The notes under the pieces: model-generated
What the model was told of the DNA's origin: nothing
Database searches by the model: none
What the model saw: only the letters and a program-made list of their open reading frames with translations
Assembly (NCBI GenBank): GCA_035548675.1
Contig: DASZSJ010000063.1
Location: 1 to 55,921, forward strand
DNA from: VRUE01 sp035548675
GTDB taxonomy: Bacteria > Actinomycetota > Thermoleophilia > Solirubrobacterales > 70-9
DNA: 55,921 nucleotides
Direction: 5' to 3'
Position numbers and translations under genes: made by a program
Shown here: one piece after another, positions 7,103 to 14,342 of the stretch
Position numbering within the stretch: position 1 is the stretch's first letter
Layout: the number at the start of each line of letters is the position of its first letter

Positions 7103-7541
7103 GAGAGGGGGGACCACTTTGGCCGCTCGGTGCTCCCTTTTATATGGAGGTCAAATTTTCACCGCCGCCGTTTCGCCTCTGGCTTCGAGCGTGGCTGCGC
7201 CCATCGTTTCCCTCATCGCTTCACGGCCCGACTCGCCTTAAGGGCGACCAAAGCCCACCGCAGCGCCGTTTGCGGGCTTGTCGTTTTGCCGACATTCCTA
7301 CTGCACCCCCGGGTCAAAACATCAACGCGGTCTTGGTCGTCACCCTCTCGATCCTCCCCGCGTCCCTTGCACTCGACGCCTGCGCTAACACCTCCGCGCT
7401 GGTTCGGCAACGCTTCTGCATCACCTCGGCGACCGGAATCGCCTCGGTGCCTGCAACACCAGCACCACAGACGATCATCCCCGGCTCGGCGCTGGCTCCG
7501 CAGCACCTCGCCGTCAATCGGTCGCGGGCTTGGAGGTCGGC

Positions 7542-8447
7542 GTGAGTTGGAAGGCAGCAACGAAGCTGCGGCTGCCCGAGGCGACCGCCGAGGTGCTTGC
7601 CTCGCTTGGCGAGCATCGCATCCTCTCCGCCGCCCAGGTCCACGCGATCCACTTCCCGGATCGCGGCCTGCGCCGTGCGCAGCAGGTCCTCGCCTACTTG
7701 GTGCGGGCGGAGCTCGTCGCTTACGTCGAAGCGCGCCGCTCTCCCCGCCGCCTCTACTTCCTGACCGAGCGAGGTGCTGACTTGGTGCTCGACGCCGGCG
7801 AAGTCGAGCGCCGGCCGAAGATCCTCACCCCGGAGCAAGCGGCGGGGCCGCTGCGCGCCCACACCATCGGCGTCAACGAGGTCGGGATCAGCTTCCTGCG
7901 AGAGGCGCGCGAGAGGGGCGAGGAATTCGGCCCGCTCTCCTGGCGACACGAGATTGCCCATCCCCTCAACCGTGGTCGCGGCAGCGCCCGCCGGATGCTG
8001 ATTGCCGACGCGGTGCTGAGCTACGTGCGCAGCGAGGACAAGCACTTTTTCTTTGAGCAGCGCTTCGTGGAGCTGGACCGCGCCACGCTCTCGATTGAAC
8101 GCCTCGTCGCCGAGCTGGCCCGCTACGGCCGCCTCTACCGCGCCCGCGACAAAAGCAGCGAACCGCTGTGGCGCAGCCACTACCCGACCTTCCCGCCCGT
8201 CCTCTGCGTCCTGGCCGGTGCCTCGCGCAAGACGCTCCTTCGTCGGCGAAGCCTCGCGCTCGTGCTACTGGACGACAGCCCGGAGCTATCGCGCGCATAC
8301 GGCAGCGTGACGATCTCCTTTTGCCTCTTGGACGACCTGACGGAGCGCGGGCCCTTCGCCCCGATCTTCCGCGTGGTCGGCGAGCCGGACCGGCAGGTGG
8401 ACTGGCTCGGTGAGACGGACGATGAGGGTCAAGCCGAGGGACGATGA
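7542..8447 (+). CDS. Replication-relaxation family protein (plasmid/ICE initiator-type)
   Basis: 301 residues from GTG 7542, with TGGAGG five bases upstream. The N-terminal ~90 residues are a winged helix (ATAEVLASLGEHRILSAAQV, then RRAQQVLAYLVRAELVAYVE and RRLYFLTERG). The middle and end match Replic_Relax (pfam13814)-type proteins: PLRAHTIGVNEVGISFLREA, WRHEIAHPL, RMLIADAVLSYV and a hydrophobic FFFEQRFVELDRAT strand. Members are associated with relaxation and replication of actinobacterial plasmids and integrative elements. It overlaps the downstream excisionase-like gene by four bases. Confidence 0.8.
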   Translation: MSWKAATKLRLPEATAEVLASLGEHRILSAAQVHAIHFPDRGLRRAQQVLAYLVRAELVAYVEARRSPRRLYFLTERGADLVLDAGEVERRPKILTPEQAAGPLRAHTIGVNEVGISFLREARERGEEFGPLSWRHEIAHPLNRGRGSARRMLIADAVLSYVRSEDKHFFFEQRFVELDRATLSIERLVAELARYGRLYRARDKSSEPLWRSHYPTFPPVLCVLAGASRKTLLRRRSLALVLLDDSPELSRAYGSVTISFCLLDDLTERGPFAPIFRVVGEPDRQVDWLGETDDEGQAEGR

Positions 8448-8653
8448 GCAAGAAGCTCGTAGTCTCGATCCCCCGCATTGCCCTCACCCCGTCCGAGGCG
8501 GCAGCGGCCATCGGGGTCGGGCTGGACTTCTTCGATGCCAACGTCGCGCCTGAGCTGCGCCTGGTGCGCCGTGGCCGCAAGCGGCTCGTGCCGGTCAGCG
8601 AGCTTGAGCGTTGGGCGATGGAGAACGCCGAGCGAGTGCTGGGAGGACCGTGA
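8444..8653 (+). CDS. Excisionase-like helix-turn-helix protein
   Basis: 69 residues. ALTPSEAAAAIGVGLDFFDA is a MerR/excisionase-type helix-turn-helix; the wing carries ELRLVRRGRKRLVPVSELER, the usual pattern of HTH_17 proteins that recognise DNA near att sites. Size, ATGA coupling to the replication-relaxation gene and presence of an integrase downstream suggest a recombination directionality factor or copy-control protein. Confidence 0.78.
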   Translation: MSKKLVVSIPRIALTPSEAAAAIGVGLDFFDANVAPELRLVRRGRKRLVPVSELERWAMENAERVLGGP

Positions 8654-8680
8654 CGTGGACGAGCTTCTAGGCTGCCGGTC

Positions 8681-8881
8681 ATGGCTGACGCCAAAGACGA
8701 GAAAGCGCGTCGCGCGGTGCGGGCCGCCCAGGCGAGGTTCGAGCGCGACCAGAACGCAGCCCAAGAGGCGCGACGCAAGGCATTTGCGGAGGCGCAGAAA
8801 GCCGGGCTCACGCTGCGCGACATTGGCGAAGAGGTCGATCTGCACCACACTCGCGTGCTCCAGATCATTCAGGGTAGGTAG
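8681..8881 (+). CDS. Small coiled-coil/HTH protein of unknown function
   Basis: 66 residues. The first half is a charged, Ala-rich amphipathic helix (EKARRAVRAAQARFERDQNA and following). The second half, AGLTLRDIGEEVDLHHTRVL QIIQGR in two parts, looks like a sigma-4/HTH motif (LRDIGEEVDLHHTRV). Similar small proteins occur beside excisionase genes in actinobacterial elements. No specific function is known. Confidence 0.65.
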   Translation: MADAKDEKARRAVRAAQARFERDQNAAQEARRKAFAEAQKAGLTLRDIGEEVDLHHTRVLQIIQGR

Positions 8882-8886
8882 TCGTT

Positions 8887-8907
8887 TTGGTGATTATTTC
8901 TCACCAA
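8887..8907. promoter_or_regulatory. Palindromic operator candidate before the XRE-integrase genes
   Basis: TTGGTGA (8887-8893) and TCACCAA (8901-8907) form a perfect 7-bp inverted repeat with an AT-rich 7-base centre, located after the previous stop and ahead of the operon with two XRE repressors and the integrase. Spacing and symmetry suit a dimeric XRE repressor overlapping a promoter. Confidence 0.5.
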
Positions 8908-8999
8908 GCCTGCTAACCTCGCCACCAGAACCAAAAAGCGGCGACCCGCCGTGCGGTGAACACGACGGGCCGCCTGACCACAAGGAGGCTGTGCTCCTC

Positions 9000-9359
9000 A
9001 TGGCTAGCGAGAACCCTACGGGTCGCGGCTCTGTCGTTGCCCTCACGATTACGGCCGATCAAGTCCGCTTTCTGCGCAGCGTTTTCCGCATGGCGCAGGA
9101 CGGCATCAAGGACGAGCTGGAGAACTATCCGAAGCAGCTAGGCGACCCGACTCGTCTGCGCCGCGAAGAGGCTGCCTATGGACGGCTTCTCTTGGCGCTG
9201 GACGAGTTGGTGATCGCTCCCGACGACGATGTGCGGACCATCCTGCGCGACCTCGCGCAGACGATCGACGCTGCGAACGAGTACGAGCGCGTCGTCTCCG
9301 AGCACGAGGCGCTGTCCGGCTTGTTGGAGCAGGTCGGAGGATCGAGGGGGGCGGCCTGA
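9000..9359 (+). CDS. Element-encoded hypothetical protein
   Basis: 119 residues from ATG 9000; AAGGAGG lies 11 bases upstream, and an in-frame GTG at 8991 is too close to that site. The protein is helical and acidic (RFLRSVFRMAQDGIKDELEN; RREEAAYGRLLLALDELVIA; TILRDLAQTIDAANEYERVV). No domain is recognised. The stop TGA shares its last base with the ATG of the first XRE gene, so it is translated as part of the regulator-integrase operon. Confidence 0.65.
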   Translation: MASENPTGRGSVVALTITADQVRFLRSVFRMAQDGIKDELENYPKQLGDPTRLRREEAAYGRLLLALDELVIAPDDDVRTILRDLAQTIDAANEYERVVSEHEALSGLLEQVGGSRGAA

Positions 9360-9634
9360 TGGTGGCGGCAGGCATCGAGATTGCCCAAGTGTTCGGCGCG
9401 AACCTCTCACGCGCCCGCGACCAAGCAAAACTCTCCCAGGAAGAGGTCGGCTTTCGCGCCTCGCTGCACCGCACTGAGGTCGGCCAGTTGGAGCGGGGGA
9501 TACGACTCGCGCGGATCGACACGGTGGTCAAGCTCGCGGGTGCATTGAGGGTGCCTCCGGGAAGCCTTCTCGACGGCATGGCTTGGAAGCCGGGTGATTT
9601 CCGTCCCGGTGAGTTCTCGATTGGGGAGCGCTGA
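9359..9634 (+). CDS. XRE-family transcriptional regulator, tandem copy 1
   Basis: 91 residues. FGANLSRARDQAKLSQEEVG, FRASLHRTEVGQLERGIRLA and RIDTVVKLAGALRVPPGSLL form the five-helix Cro/CI-type DNA-binding domain (about 13-70), followed by a short tail WKPGDFRPGEF. It is a paralogue of the next gene, sharing LSQEE, ASLHRT, VG.(I/L)ERG, DT(L/V)VKLAG and LLDG.(A/G)W(K/D)PG. TGATG junctions on both sides show translational coupling. Likely controls lysogeny-like maintenance or integrase expression. Confidence 0.88.
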   Translation: MVAAGIEIAQVFGANLSRARDQAKLSQEEVGFRASLHRTEVGQLERGIRLARIDTVVKLAGALRVPPGSLLDGMAWKPGDFRPGEFSIGER

Positions 9635-9894
9635 TGGTTGTGGCAGACCAGCTGGGCGCGAATCTCGCCTACTGCCGCAGGCGCGCCAAGCTCTCCCAGG
9701 AAGAGCTGGCGGTCATGGCCTCCCTGCACCGCACGGCTGTCGGCCTGATCGAGCGTGGTGAACGGATGTGTCGTGTAGACACGCTGGTCAAACTCGCAGG
9801 CTCGCTGGACATTCCTCCCGGCGACCTGCTCGATGGGATCGGTTGGGACCCTGGCAGCACGCACCTGGGGCACTTCACGGGCGGTGAGGACTGA
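9634..9894 (+). CDS. XRE-family transcriptional regulator, tandem copy 2
   Basis: 86 residues, same fold as the preceding gene: LGANLAYCRRRAKLSQEELA, VMASLHRTAVGLIERGERMC, RVDTLVKLAGSLDIPPGDLL. Recognition-helix residues are largely kept (SLHRT.VG) but the helix before it differs, so the two may bind the same or overlapping operators as homo- or heterodimers. Its stop shares a base with the integrase start. Confidence 0.88.
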   Translation: MVVADQLGANLAYCRRRAKLSQEELAVMASLHRTAVGLIERGERMCRVDTLVKLAGSLDIPPGDLLDGIGWDPGSTHLGHFTGGED

Positions 9895-11087
9895 TGGCGG
9901 AAGGCGTCCGCAAGCGGCACTCCAGGGGTTGTCGCGCACCGCAGGGCGGGCGTTGCAACTGCAATGCGGGCTGGGAGGCCTCCGTCTATCTCGCGCGGGA
10001 GGGCAGGCGGATCACGAAGTCCTTCCCGCGTGAGTCCGAAGCCAAGGGCTGGCGTTCAGATGCCATCCGCGCGGTTGAGCGTGGGGAGCTGAAGGCGCGG
10101 TCGCGCGATGGACGCAAGCTCTCCGAGGCGCTGAGCGAGTTCATCCGGGGGATGGAGGCAGGGCAGGTTCGCCCGAAGGGCCGCGAGCGCTACAAGCCGA
10201 ACACGGTTCGCTCCTACGAGCGCGCCTTGCGAGTCCACATCGAGGGCTCCGGGGTCGCTGGCATCAAGGTCGGCAATCTCCAGCGCCGCGAGCTTCAGGG
10301 CTTTGCCGACGAACTGCTGGCTTCGGGTCTGTCGTCGGGCACCGTCAGCAACGTCCTCAACCCGATCCAGGCCTTCTACCGCTGGGAAATCAACCGCGAC
10401 GAGTTGACTTACAACCCCTCCGAGCGGATTGACCTCCCCAATGGCGACTCCAAGCGGCCGACGCGGATTGCCTCAGCAGCCGAAGCGGCGGCATTGCTGG
10501 CGGCGCTTCCGGCCGATGATCGCCCGGTGTGGGCCACTGCTTTCTATGCCGGTCTGCGGCGAGGGGAGTTGCAGGCTCTGCGCGTTTGCGACATTGACTT
10601 GGCAGGAAACCTGATCGCTGTCGAGCGCGGCTGGGATCAGGTCCAGGGCGTGATCGAGCCGAAGTCACGCGCAGGGAGTCGCGGTGTCCCCTTGCTGTCG
10701 ATTCTGCGCGGCTATCTCGTCGCACATCTGGATCGGCGCGGGCGAAGGGGAGAGGCCCTGGTGTTCGGCCGCACGACTACGGAGGCGTTCTATGCCTCCA
10801 CGGTGGACGGCCGGGCGAAGCGAGCCTGGAAGAGGGCGAACAAACGAGAGAGGACCGCTGCCGAAGAGGAAGCCCGCGAGGCCTGCCTGCTCACGCCGAT
10901 CACCCTGCACCACTGTCGTCACACCTTCGCGTCGTTGCTGATCGACTCCGGGGCGAACCCGAAGGCGATTCAGGAGTTCATGGGTCACTCGAAAATCCAG
11001 ACCACCTTCGACGTCTACGGCCACCTTTTGCCGGGCAGCCGGGACGAGGTTCGGAAACGAATGGATGCCTATTTGCGTCGCTTTTAG
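9894..11087 (+). CDS. Tyrosine-family site-specific integrase
   Basis: 397 residues. The N-terminal arm-binding part begins with a Cys cluster (RGCRAPQGGRCNCNAGWEA, 11-29), then a SAM-like core-binding domain (about 75-175, TVRSYERALRVHI; SNVLNPIQAFYRWEI). The catalytic domain shows all expected residues: Arg222 (AGLRRGEL), Lys257 (EPKSRAG), His339 and Arg342 (HHCRHTFASL), His365 (MGHSKIQTT) and nucleophile Tyr375 (TFDVYGHLLPG). It is the last gene of a coupled operon with two XRE regulators. It would act on the 64-bp repeats at the element ends. Confidence 0.95.
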   Translation: MAEGVRKRHSRGCRAPQGGRCNCNAGWEASVYLAREGRRITKSFPRESEAKGWRSDAIRAVERGELKARSRDGRKLSEALSEFIRGMEAGQVRPKGRERYKPNTVRSYERALRVHIEGSGVAGIKVGNLQRRELQGFADELLASGLSSGTVSNVLNPIQAFYRWEINRDELTYNPSERIDLPNGDSKRPTRIASAAEAAALLAALPADDRPVWATAFYAGLRRGELQALRVCDIDLAGNLIAVERGWDQVQGVIEPKSRAGSRGVPLLSILRGYLVAHLDRRGRRGEALVFGRTTTEAFYASTVDGRAKRAWKRANKRERTAAEEEAREACLLTPITLHHCRHTFASLLIDSGANPKAIQEFMGHSKIQTTFDVYGHLLPGSRDEVRKRMDAYLRRF

Positions 11088-11134
11088 TTCCGAATCGTGA
11101 TCCCATCCGATCTCACTGCGAAGCTTCCGGGACA

Positions 11135-12247
11135 ATGGCATCGTTGCCGGGAAAATCCGAGCCGCTGTTCCTTACGAGGCTTGAGCACAACGAGCACAAA
11201 TTCATCGAGCGTTGCGACGGCGACACCGATGGGGTCGTCATCAGCCTGCGCTTCGACTCTCCGCCGAAGCACGGCGGCTTGAAGCGCGCGGCAATGGAAA
11301 AGCGCCTGCCGTTCGTGATCGATATCGAGACTTGGCGCTTGGTGTTCCTCTCGGGGCCCGAGGATGAGTCCTTCGGGTCGGACATCCACACGTCGCTTGC
11401 CGCCGCAGTTCCTTTGCCACTTGAGCCAGAGGCTTTTGATAGTCAGGCCGCGCTCGAAAAGTTGGTCCGCGCTGCGGCTCAGGCGCAGGCGGGAGCGCTT
11501 TACGCCTTCGCCCCGTATTTTCAGGTGGCCTCGCTCGAGGATCCTTGGCTTGAGGTCAATCTGCGTGCGATCCGCGAGATGCGTCGCGTTGCTCCGCGTG
11601 AGCCGCTCGCCGCCTGGATCTGCGTCAGCTTCCAGACCATGATGGAAGGGGTCGTGCCCTACCTGGCTGAGCGTTACCGGCGCGAGCTGCCAGCGGGCAG
11701 CGTCGTCGTTCTCACCGTCAGCGATATCCGCGCTGGTGAACGCACGCCAGAGGAGATCGCTACCTATCTGAATGCCATTGAGTCCTTGCGCGCAAACGGC
11801 TTGCACGTGATCGCTGACCGTGCGAGCGAGATTTCGGTTCCCGCTGTCGCCAGCGGTGCGGCGGGCTGCATGCTTGGCAATCGCATCTACCGGACTGCGC
11901 CCGCCAGCCCGATTTGGGAGAACCGCTTCAATCCGGCAATTAGGTTGCGCTACTTCGACGGCGAGCGAGTCGAGAAGGTGGACCGCGAAAAAGCCAGAGC
12001 GCGCGCCCAAAAGGGGAACCTTGATTGTCGCTACGCGCCAGAGGCTTGCGATGCAGTCAATGCCGATAAGCGCCGCAATATCGAGGTGCGTCTTCATGCC
12101 TCCCATGAAATGCGGGACACCTTGCGACGCGCTGAGCAACTGGGAGCGGTCGCGTTGCAGCAACTGTGGAAGGGAGCGTCGCTGAAACAGCTGCGCGACT
12201 TCGCTCAGGCTTTGGCGTTGGCCGAAGCCCGAAGCCAGGAAGCGTAG
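11135..12247 (+). CDS. Element-encoded protein of unknown function, possible TIM-barrel fold
   Basis: 370 residues, not assigned to a family. Predicted alternating strands and helices (VVISLRFDSP; RLPFVIDIETWRLVF; AGALYAFAPYFQVASLEDPW; LAAWICVSFQTMMEGVVPY; SVVVLTVSDIRAGERTPEEI; GLHVIADRASE; VPAVASGAAGCMLGNRIY) suggest a TIM barrel. A C-terminal segment with two Cys (LDCRYAPEACDA) and then RLHASHEMRDTLRRAEQLGA faintly recalls the end of tRNA-guanine transglycosylases, but the zinc ligands are not convincingly present. It follows the integrase by 47 bases and converges on the next gene, overlapping it by 43 bases. Confidence 0.6.
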   Translation: MASLPGKSEPLFLTRLEHNEHKFIERCDGDTDGVVISLRFDSPPKHGGLKRAAMEKRLPFVIDIETWRLVFLSGPEDESFGSDIHTSLAAAVPLPLEPEAFDSQAALEKLVRAAAQAQAGALYAFAPYFQVASLEDPWLEVNLRAIREMRRVAPREPLAAWICVSFQTMMEGVVPYLAERYRRELPAGSVVVLTVSDIRAGERTPEEIATYLNAIESLRANGLHVIADRASEISVPAVASGAAGCMLGNRIYRTAPASPIWENRFNPAIRLRYFDGERVEKVDREKARARAQKGNLDCRYAPEACDAVNADKRRNIEVRLHASHEMRDTLRRAEQLGAVALQQLWKGASLKQLRDFAQALALAEARSQEA

Positions 12248-12909
12248 GCCCACTCGCCAAGTGAGCGAGAGGTCGCCGCTGCGGCGACCTCCCAGGCGAC
12301 GCATTCAGGTGGGGTCTTTTCCAGCGTTGCGGCAATCCAGCGCGGCATCTCAAGGCGCGCCTCCCCGGCCGCCGCATTCCATGCGCCGCTGATCTCCTCC
12401 GGCAGGCGGAGCGCCAGCACTTCTCCGGCCTTAGTGGTCGGATGGCCCTTGCGAAGTTCGGCGGCGTAGCGCCGTAGCTCAGAGGCCACAGGATTTTGCA
12501 CCTCGTCCAAGGGAGAGATGGCTGCAATGTCGAGCTGTCTGATCACCTCGTGGTCCGGGCGACCCGTCAGAGATGAAATCTCGCTCGCCAGGCGCGAGGA
12601 CTCGACGGCGATGCGGACCCAAAGCTCGGTTGGGAGCGCCGCCTCTCTGGCCTGCCTCCAAACTAGATCGCGGGTTGCGTGGTCAAGCGGCACCCAGGCA
12701 GTAACCGGTAGCTCGCCGGGGCGGAAGGGCGCAGATGCTAGAAAGGGTGCGGCAGGCAGGCGCGGCAGGGCGGGCTCAGGATTCGCGAGTAGGCGCAGAC
12801 GTGGCCTACCTTCCCGCTTCTCGACATCGCAGCCCATTGGAACCGAGTTTTTCCGCTTTCTCTTCCGCTCCTGCGTCGGAATGCGTGCTTGCAAACTTTC
12901 CAAGTCCAC
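12205..12909 (-). CDS. Element-encoded hypothetical protein
   Basis: 234 residues with no recognised domain. The start is uncertain: an internal ATG (MGCDVEKREGRPRL, about residue 25) would remove a basic N-terminus. The middle is helical (LDHATRDLVWRQAREAALPT, ELWVRIAVESSRLASEISSL), and one stretch (AGEVLALRLPEEISGAWNAA) resembles a DNA-binding antitoxin-type beta-helix. It lies at the right end of the element and reads inward, its 3' end overlapping the preceding gene, so the pair is convergent. Confidence 0.5.
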   Translation of the reverse strand: MDLESLQARIPTQERKRKRKNSVPMGCDVEKREGRPRLRLLANPEPALPRLPAAPFLASAPFRPGELPVTAWVPLDHATRDLVWRQAREAALPTELWVRIAVESSRLASEISSLTGRPDHEVIRQLDIAAISPLDEVQNPVASELRRYAAELRKGHPTTKAGEVLALRLPEEISGAWNAAAGEARLEMPRWIAATLEKTPPECVAWEVAAAATSRSLGEWAYASWLRASANAKA

Positions 12910-12956
12910 CGTATCCGAAGCACGCTGTTGGCCTACCCCGGGATGTGCAGCGCGTT

Positions 12957-12980
12957 TGACTGTGGCACCGACTGTGGCAC
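12957..12980 (+). repeat. Arm-type repeat pair, right end
   Basis: Same 24 bases and same orientation as 5620-5643: two abutting GACTGTGGCAC units, the second changed at its twelfth base. It lies 73 bases inside the right core repeat. Confidence 0.65.
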
Positions 12981-13054
12981 GGCCGGTTTTCAGCAGGGAA
13001 GCGAGGAAGCGCTCCGCTCCCGGTCAAGCTCCGCATTCCGCTTGTTAAAGCCCT

Positions 13055-13118
13055 CCACAACAGAAAACGCCCCGGCGGGGAGCCGAGGCGAATTCTGGGG
13101 TTACTACAGGGAGGAGAG
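13055..13118 (+). repeat. Right copy of the 64-bp direct repeat (attR core candidate)
   Basis: Base-for-base identical to 5464-5527. The terminal GGGAGGAGAG is followed here by ATATG, so a small start-like site is created, but the resulting frame stops after about 15 codons. Confidence 0.85.
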
Positions 13119-13474
13119 ATATGTATCTCTATATATGTGGATCCGTGGGAGGTAGGTGGGCCCTTTGATGTGCCGCGGGTGCGTCATCGTGGGAAGCGAT
13201 GAGCGCCATATGGGCGGCGCCGAACCCAGCCAAGAAGTCTTGTGTTTTGCCCCTTATCGGTCGTCCTCTCTGAATCCTTGAACAGCATACGAACGTATGT
13301 GCGATCAGTGTGTGAGTGCGATCACAGACCTTGTTCGCGCCTTCCGGGCGCCTCCGCTGGGGGATGGCTACCCGGTATGCGGGCATGGAATCAGGCGAGT
13401 CCAAAGCGTGGTTAAAAACCTGTATCGCGCCTGAGCGCGGGCTTGCTCGTGAGGCCGGCGCTACCGTTGCGGCG

Positions 13475-14257
13475 ATGAAGAAGGCGCGCATAGACGCGGT
13501 ATTGGCGGAGCGGGGGCTGTTCCCCTCGCGCACCGCCGCGGCCGGCGCGGTGCGGGCCGGCGCGGTGCGGGTTGGCCGGGACGGCCCGATCGCCCTGCGG
13601 CCGAGCCAACTGGTCGAGCCAGGCGCGGCCCTGATCGTCGCCGAGGGGCCGCGCTACGTCTCGCGCGGCGGGGTCAAGCTGGAGAACGCGCTCGACTCGC
13701 TGGGTGTCGACGTCGCCGGCCGCGACTGCCTCGACGTCGGCGCCTCGACCGGCGGCTTCACCGACTGTCTGTTGCAGCGCGGGGCCGCCCGCGTCGCCGC
13801 CGTCGACGTCGCCTACGGTCAGCTCGACCTGCGCCTGCGCGAGGACCCTCGCGTGAGCGTGGTCGAGCGGCTCAACGCGCGCTCACTCGAGCTTTCCGAC
13901 CTGCCCTTTGTCCCCGCGCTGGCGACGATCGACGTCTCCTTCATCTCGCTGGCCAAGGTGCTGCCCGCCGTCGCCCGCTCGATCGCCACCGACGGCGAGA
14001 TCCTGGCGATGGTCAAGCCCCAGTTCGAGCTGGGGCGCGAGCGGGTCGGCAAGGGCGTTGTGCGCGACCCCAGTGACCGGCGCGAGGCGGTCCTCTCCGT
14101 GGCGCGGGCCGCACAGGGACTGGGCTTGCCGGTCCGCGGCTTCGCCCCCTCGGGCCTGCCCGGCCCAAAGGGCAACCGCGAGACCTTCCTCTGGTGCGGC
14201 GGCGGGGTTGACGGCATCGACGACCTCGAGGGCGCGCTCGGCGAGGTGGACGCCTGA
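13475..14257 (+). CDS. tlyA: TlyA family rRNA 2'-O-methyltransferase
   Basis: 260 residues from ATG 13475. The N-terminal S4-like RNA-binding domain (about 1-60) starts KKARIDAVLAERGLFPSRTA and continues with the basic GAVRVGRDGP. The FtsJ-type methyltransferase domain has SAM motif CLDVGASTGGFTDCLLQRGA, VAAVDVAYGQLD and the catalytic Lys in MVKPQFELG. TlyA 2'-O-methylates rRNA (16S C1409 and 23S C1920 in mycobacteria) and affects capreomycin sensitivity. The length fits the family (about 250-280). It is followed after a palindrome by NAD kinase, a common actinobacterial pair. Confidence 0.93.
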   Translation: MKKARIDAVLAERGLFPSRTAAAGAVRAGAVRVGRDGPIALRPSQLVEPGAALIVAEGPRYVSRGGVKLENALDSLGVDVAGRDCLDVGASTGGFTDCLLQRGAARVAAVDVAYGQLDLRLREDPRVSVVERLNARSLELSDLPFVPALATIDVSFISLAKVLPAVARSIATDGEILAMVKPQFELGRERVGKGVVRDPSDRREAVLSVARAAQGLGLPVRGFAPSGLPGPKGNRETFLWCGGGVDGIDDLEGALGEVDA

Positions 14258-14260
14258 TGA

Positions 14261-14299
14261 TTGGCGAGTTTTCCGTGAAATACACGGATAAGTCGCCAA
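14261..14299. repeat. Nested palindrome between tlyA and nadK
   Basis: TTGGCGA (14261-14267) pairs with TCGCCAA (14293-14299), and inside it CCGTG pairs with CACGG around a 5-base loop. It starts 3 bases after the tlyA stop. There is no U-tract, so if it terminates transcription it does so weakly; it may equally be a REP-like element. Confidence 0.6.
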
Positions 14300-14300
14300 A

Positions 14301-14342
14301 GGGGTGCGAGTGCGATGCCTGGGGGTGCGAGTGCGATGCCTG
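14301..14342 (+). repeat. 21-bp tandem duplication covering the nadK start
   Basis: Two perfect copies of a 21-base unit (14301-14321 and 14322-14342), each containing GTGCGAGTGCGATGCC. Because 21 is a multiple of three, both copies place an ATG in the same frame (14315 and 14336), giving the gene two equivalent start contexts. Confidence 0.9.

Larger units (their letters stand above)
6902..7541. other. Long non-coding region upstream of the replication-relaxation gene
   Basis: About 640 bases without a convincing gene: frames here give low-complexity Arg/Pro/Ser-rich sequence. It contains AT-richer patches, an imperfect direct repeat starting ATTTTTCACCGC (about 7024) and ATTTTCACCGCC (about 7155), and a compact cluster of inverted and 8-bp tandem repeats at 7063-7102. 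This is the largest gene-free stretch in the element and the best candidate for a replication or transfer origin. Confidence 0.5.
5464..13118. mobile_element. Integrative element with tyrosine integrase, about 7.65 kb
   Basis: Perfect 64-bp direct repeats at 5464-5527 and 13055-13118 enclose a tyrosine recombinase (9894-11087), an excisionase-like gene, a replication-relaxation gene and two XRE regulators. Inside each end is the same tandem 12-mer GACTGTGGCACC (5621-5644; 12958-12981), 93 and 73 bases from the core, as expected for integrase arm-binding sites. Excision would leave one 64-bp copy between the anti-sigma gene and tlyA. No conjugation machinery is visible, so it is either a mobilisable plasmid-like element or a satellite. 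Codon use inside is less extremely GC-rich at third positions than in flanking genes such as tlyA. Confidence 0.82.
12910..13474. other. Right junction of the mobile element and tlyA upstream region
   Basis: No credible gene is seen in these 565 bases. They hold the arm-type repeat (12957-12981), the right 64-bp repeat (13055-13118), an AT-rich stretch with GTATCTCTATATATG just outside it (about 13124-13138) and about 350 bases of low-information sequence before tlyA. A frame from about 13316 merges with tlyA, but its N-terminal extension is not typical of the family. Confidence 0.6.

Noticed and set aside
7003..7545. 180-codon frame before the replication-relaxation gene
   Set aside because: Composition is non-protein-like, it covers the repeat cluster, and ends by overlapping the start of a well-supported gene.
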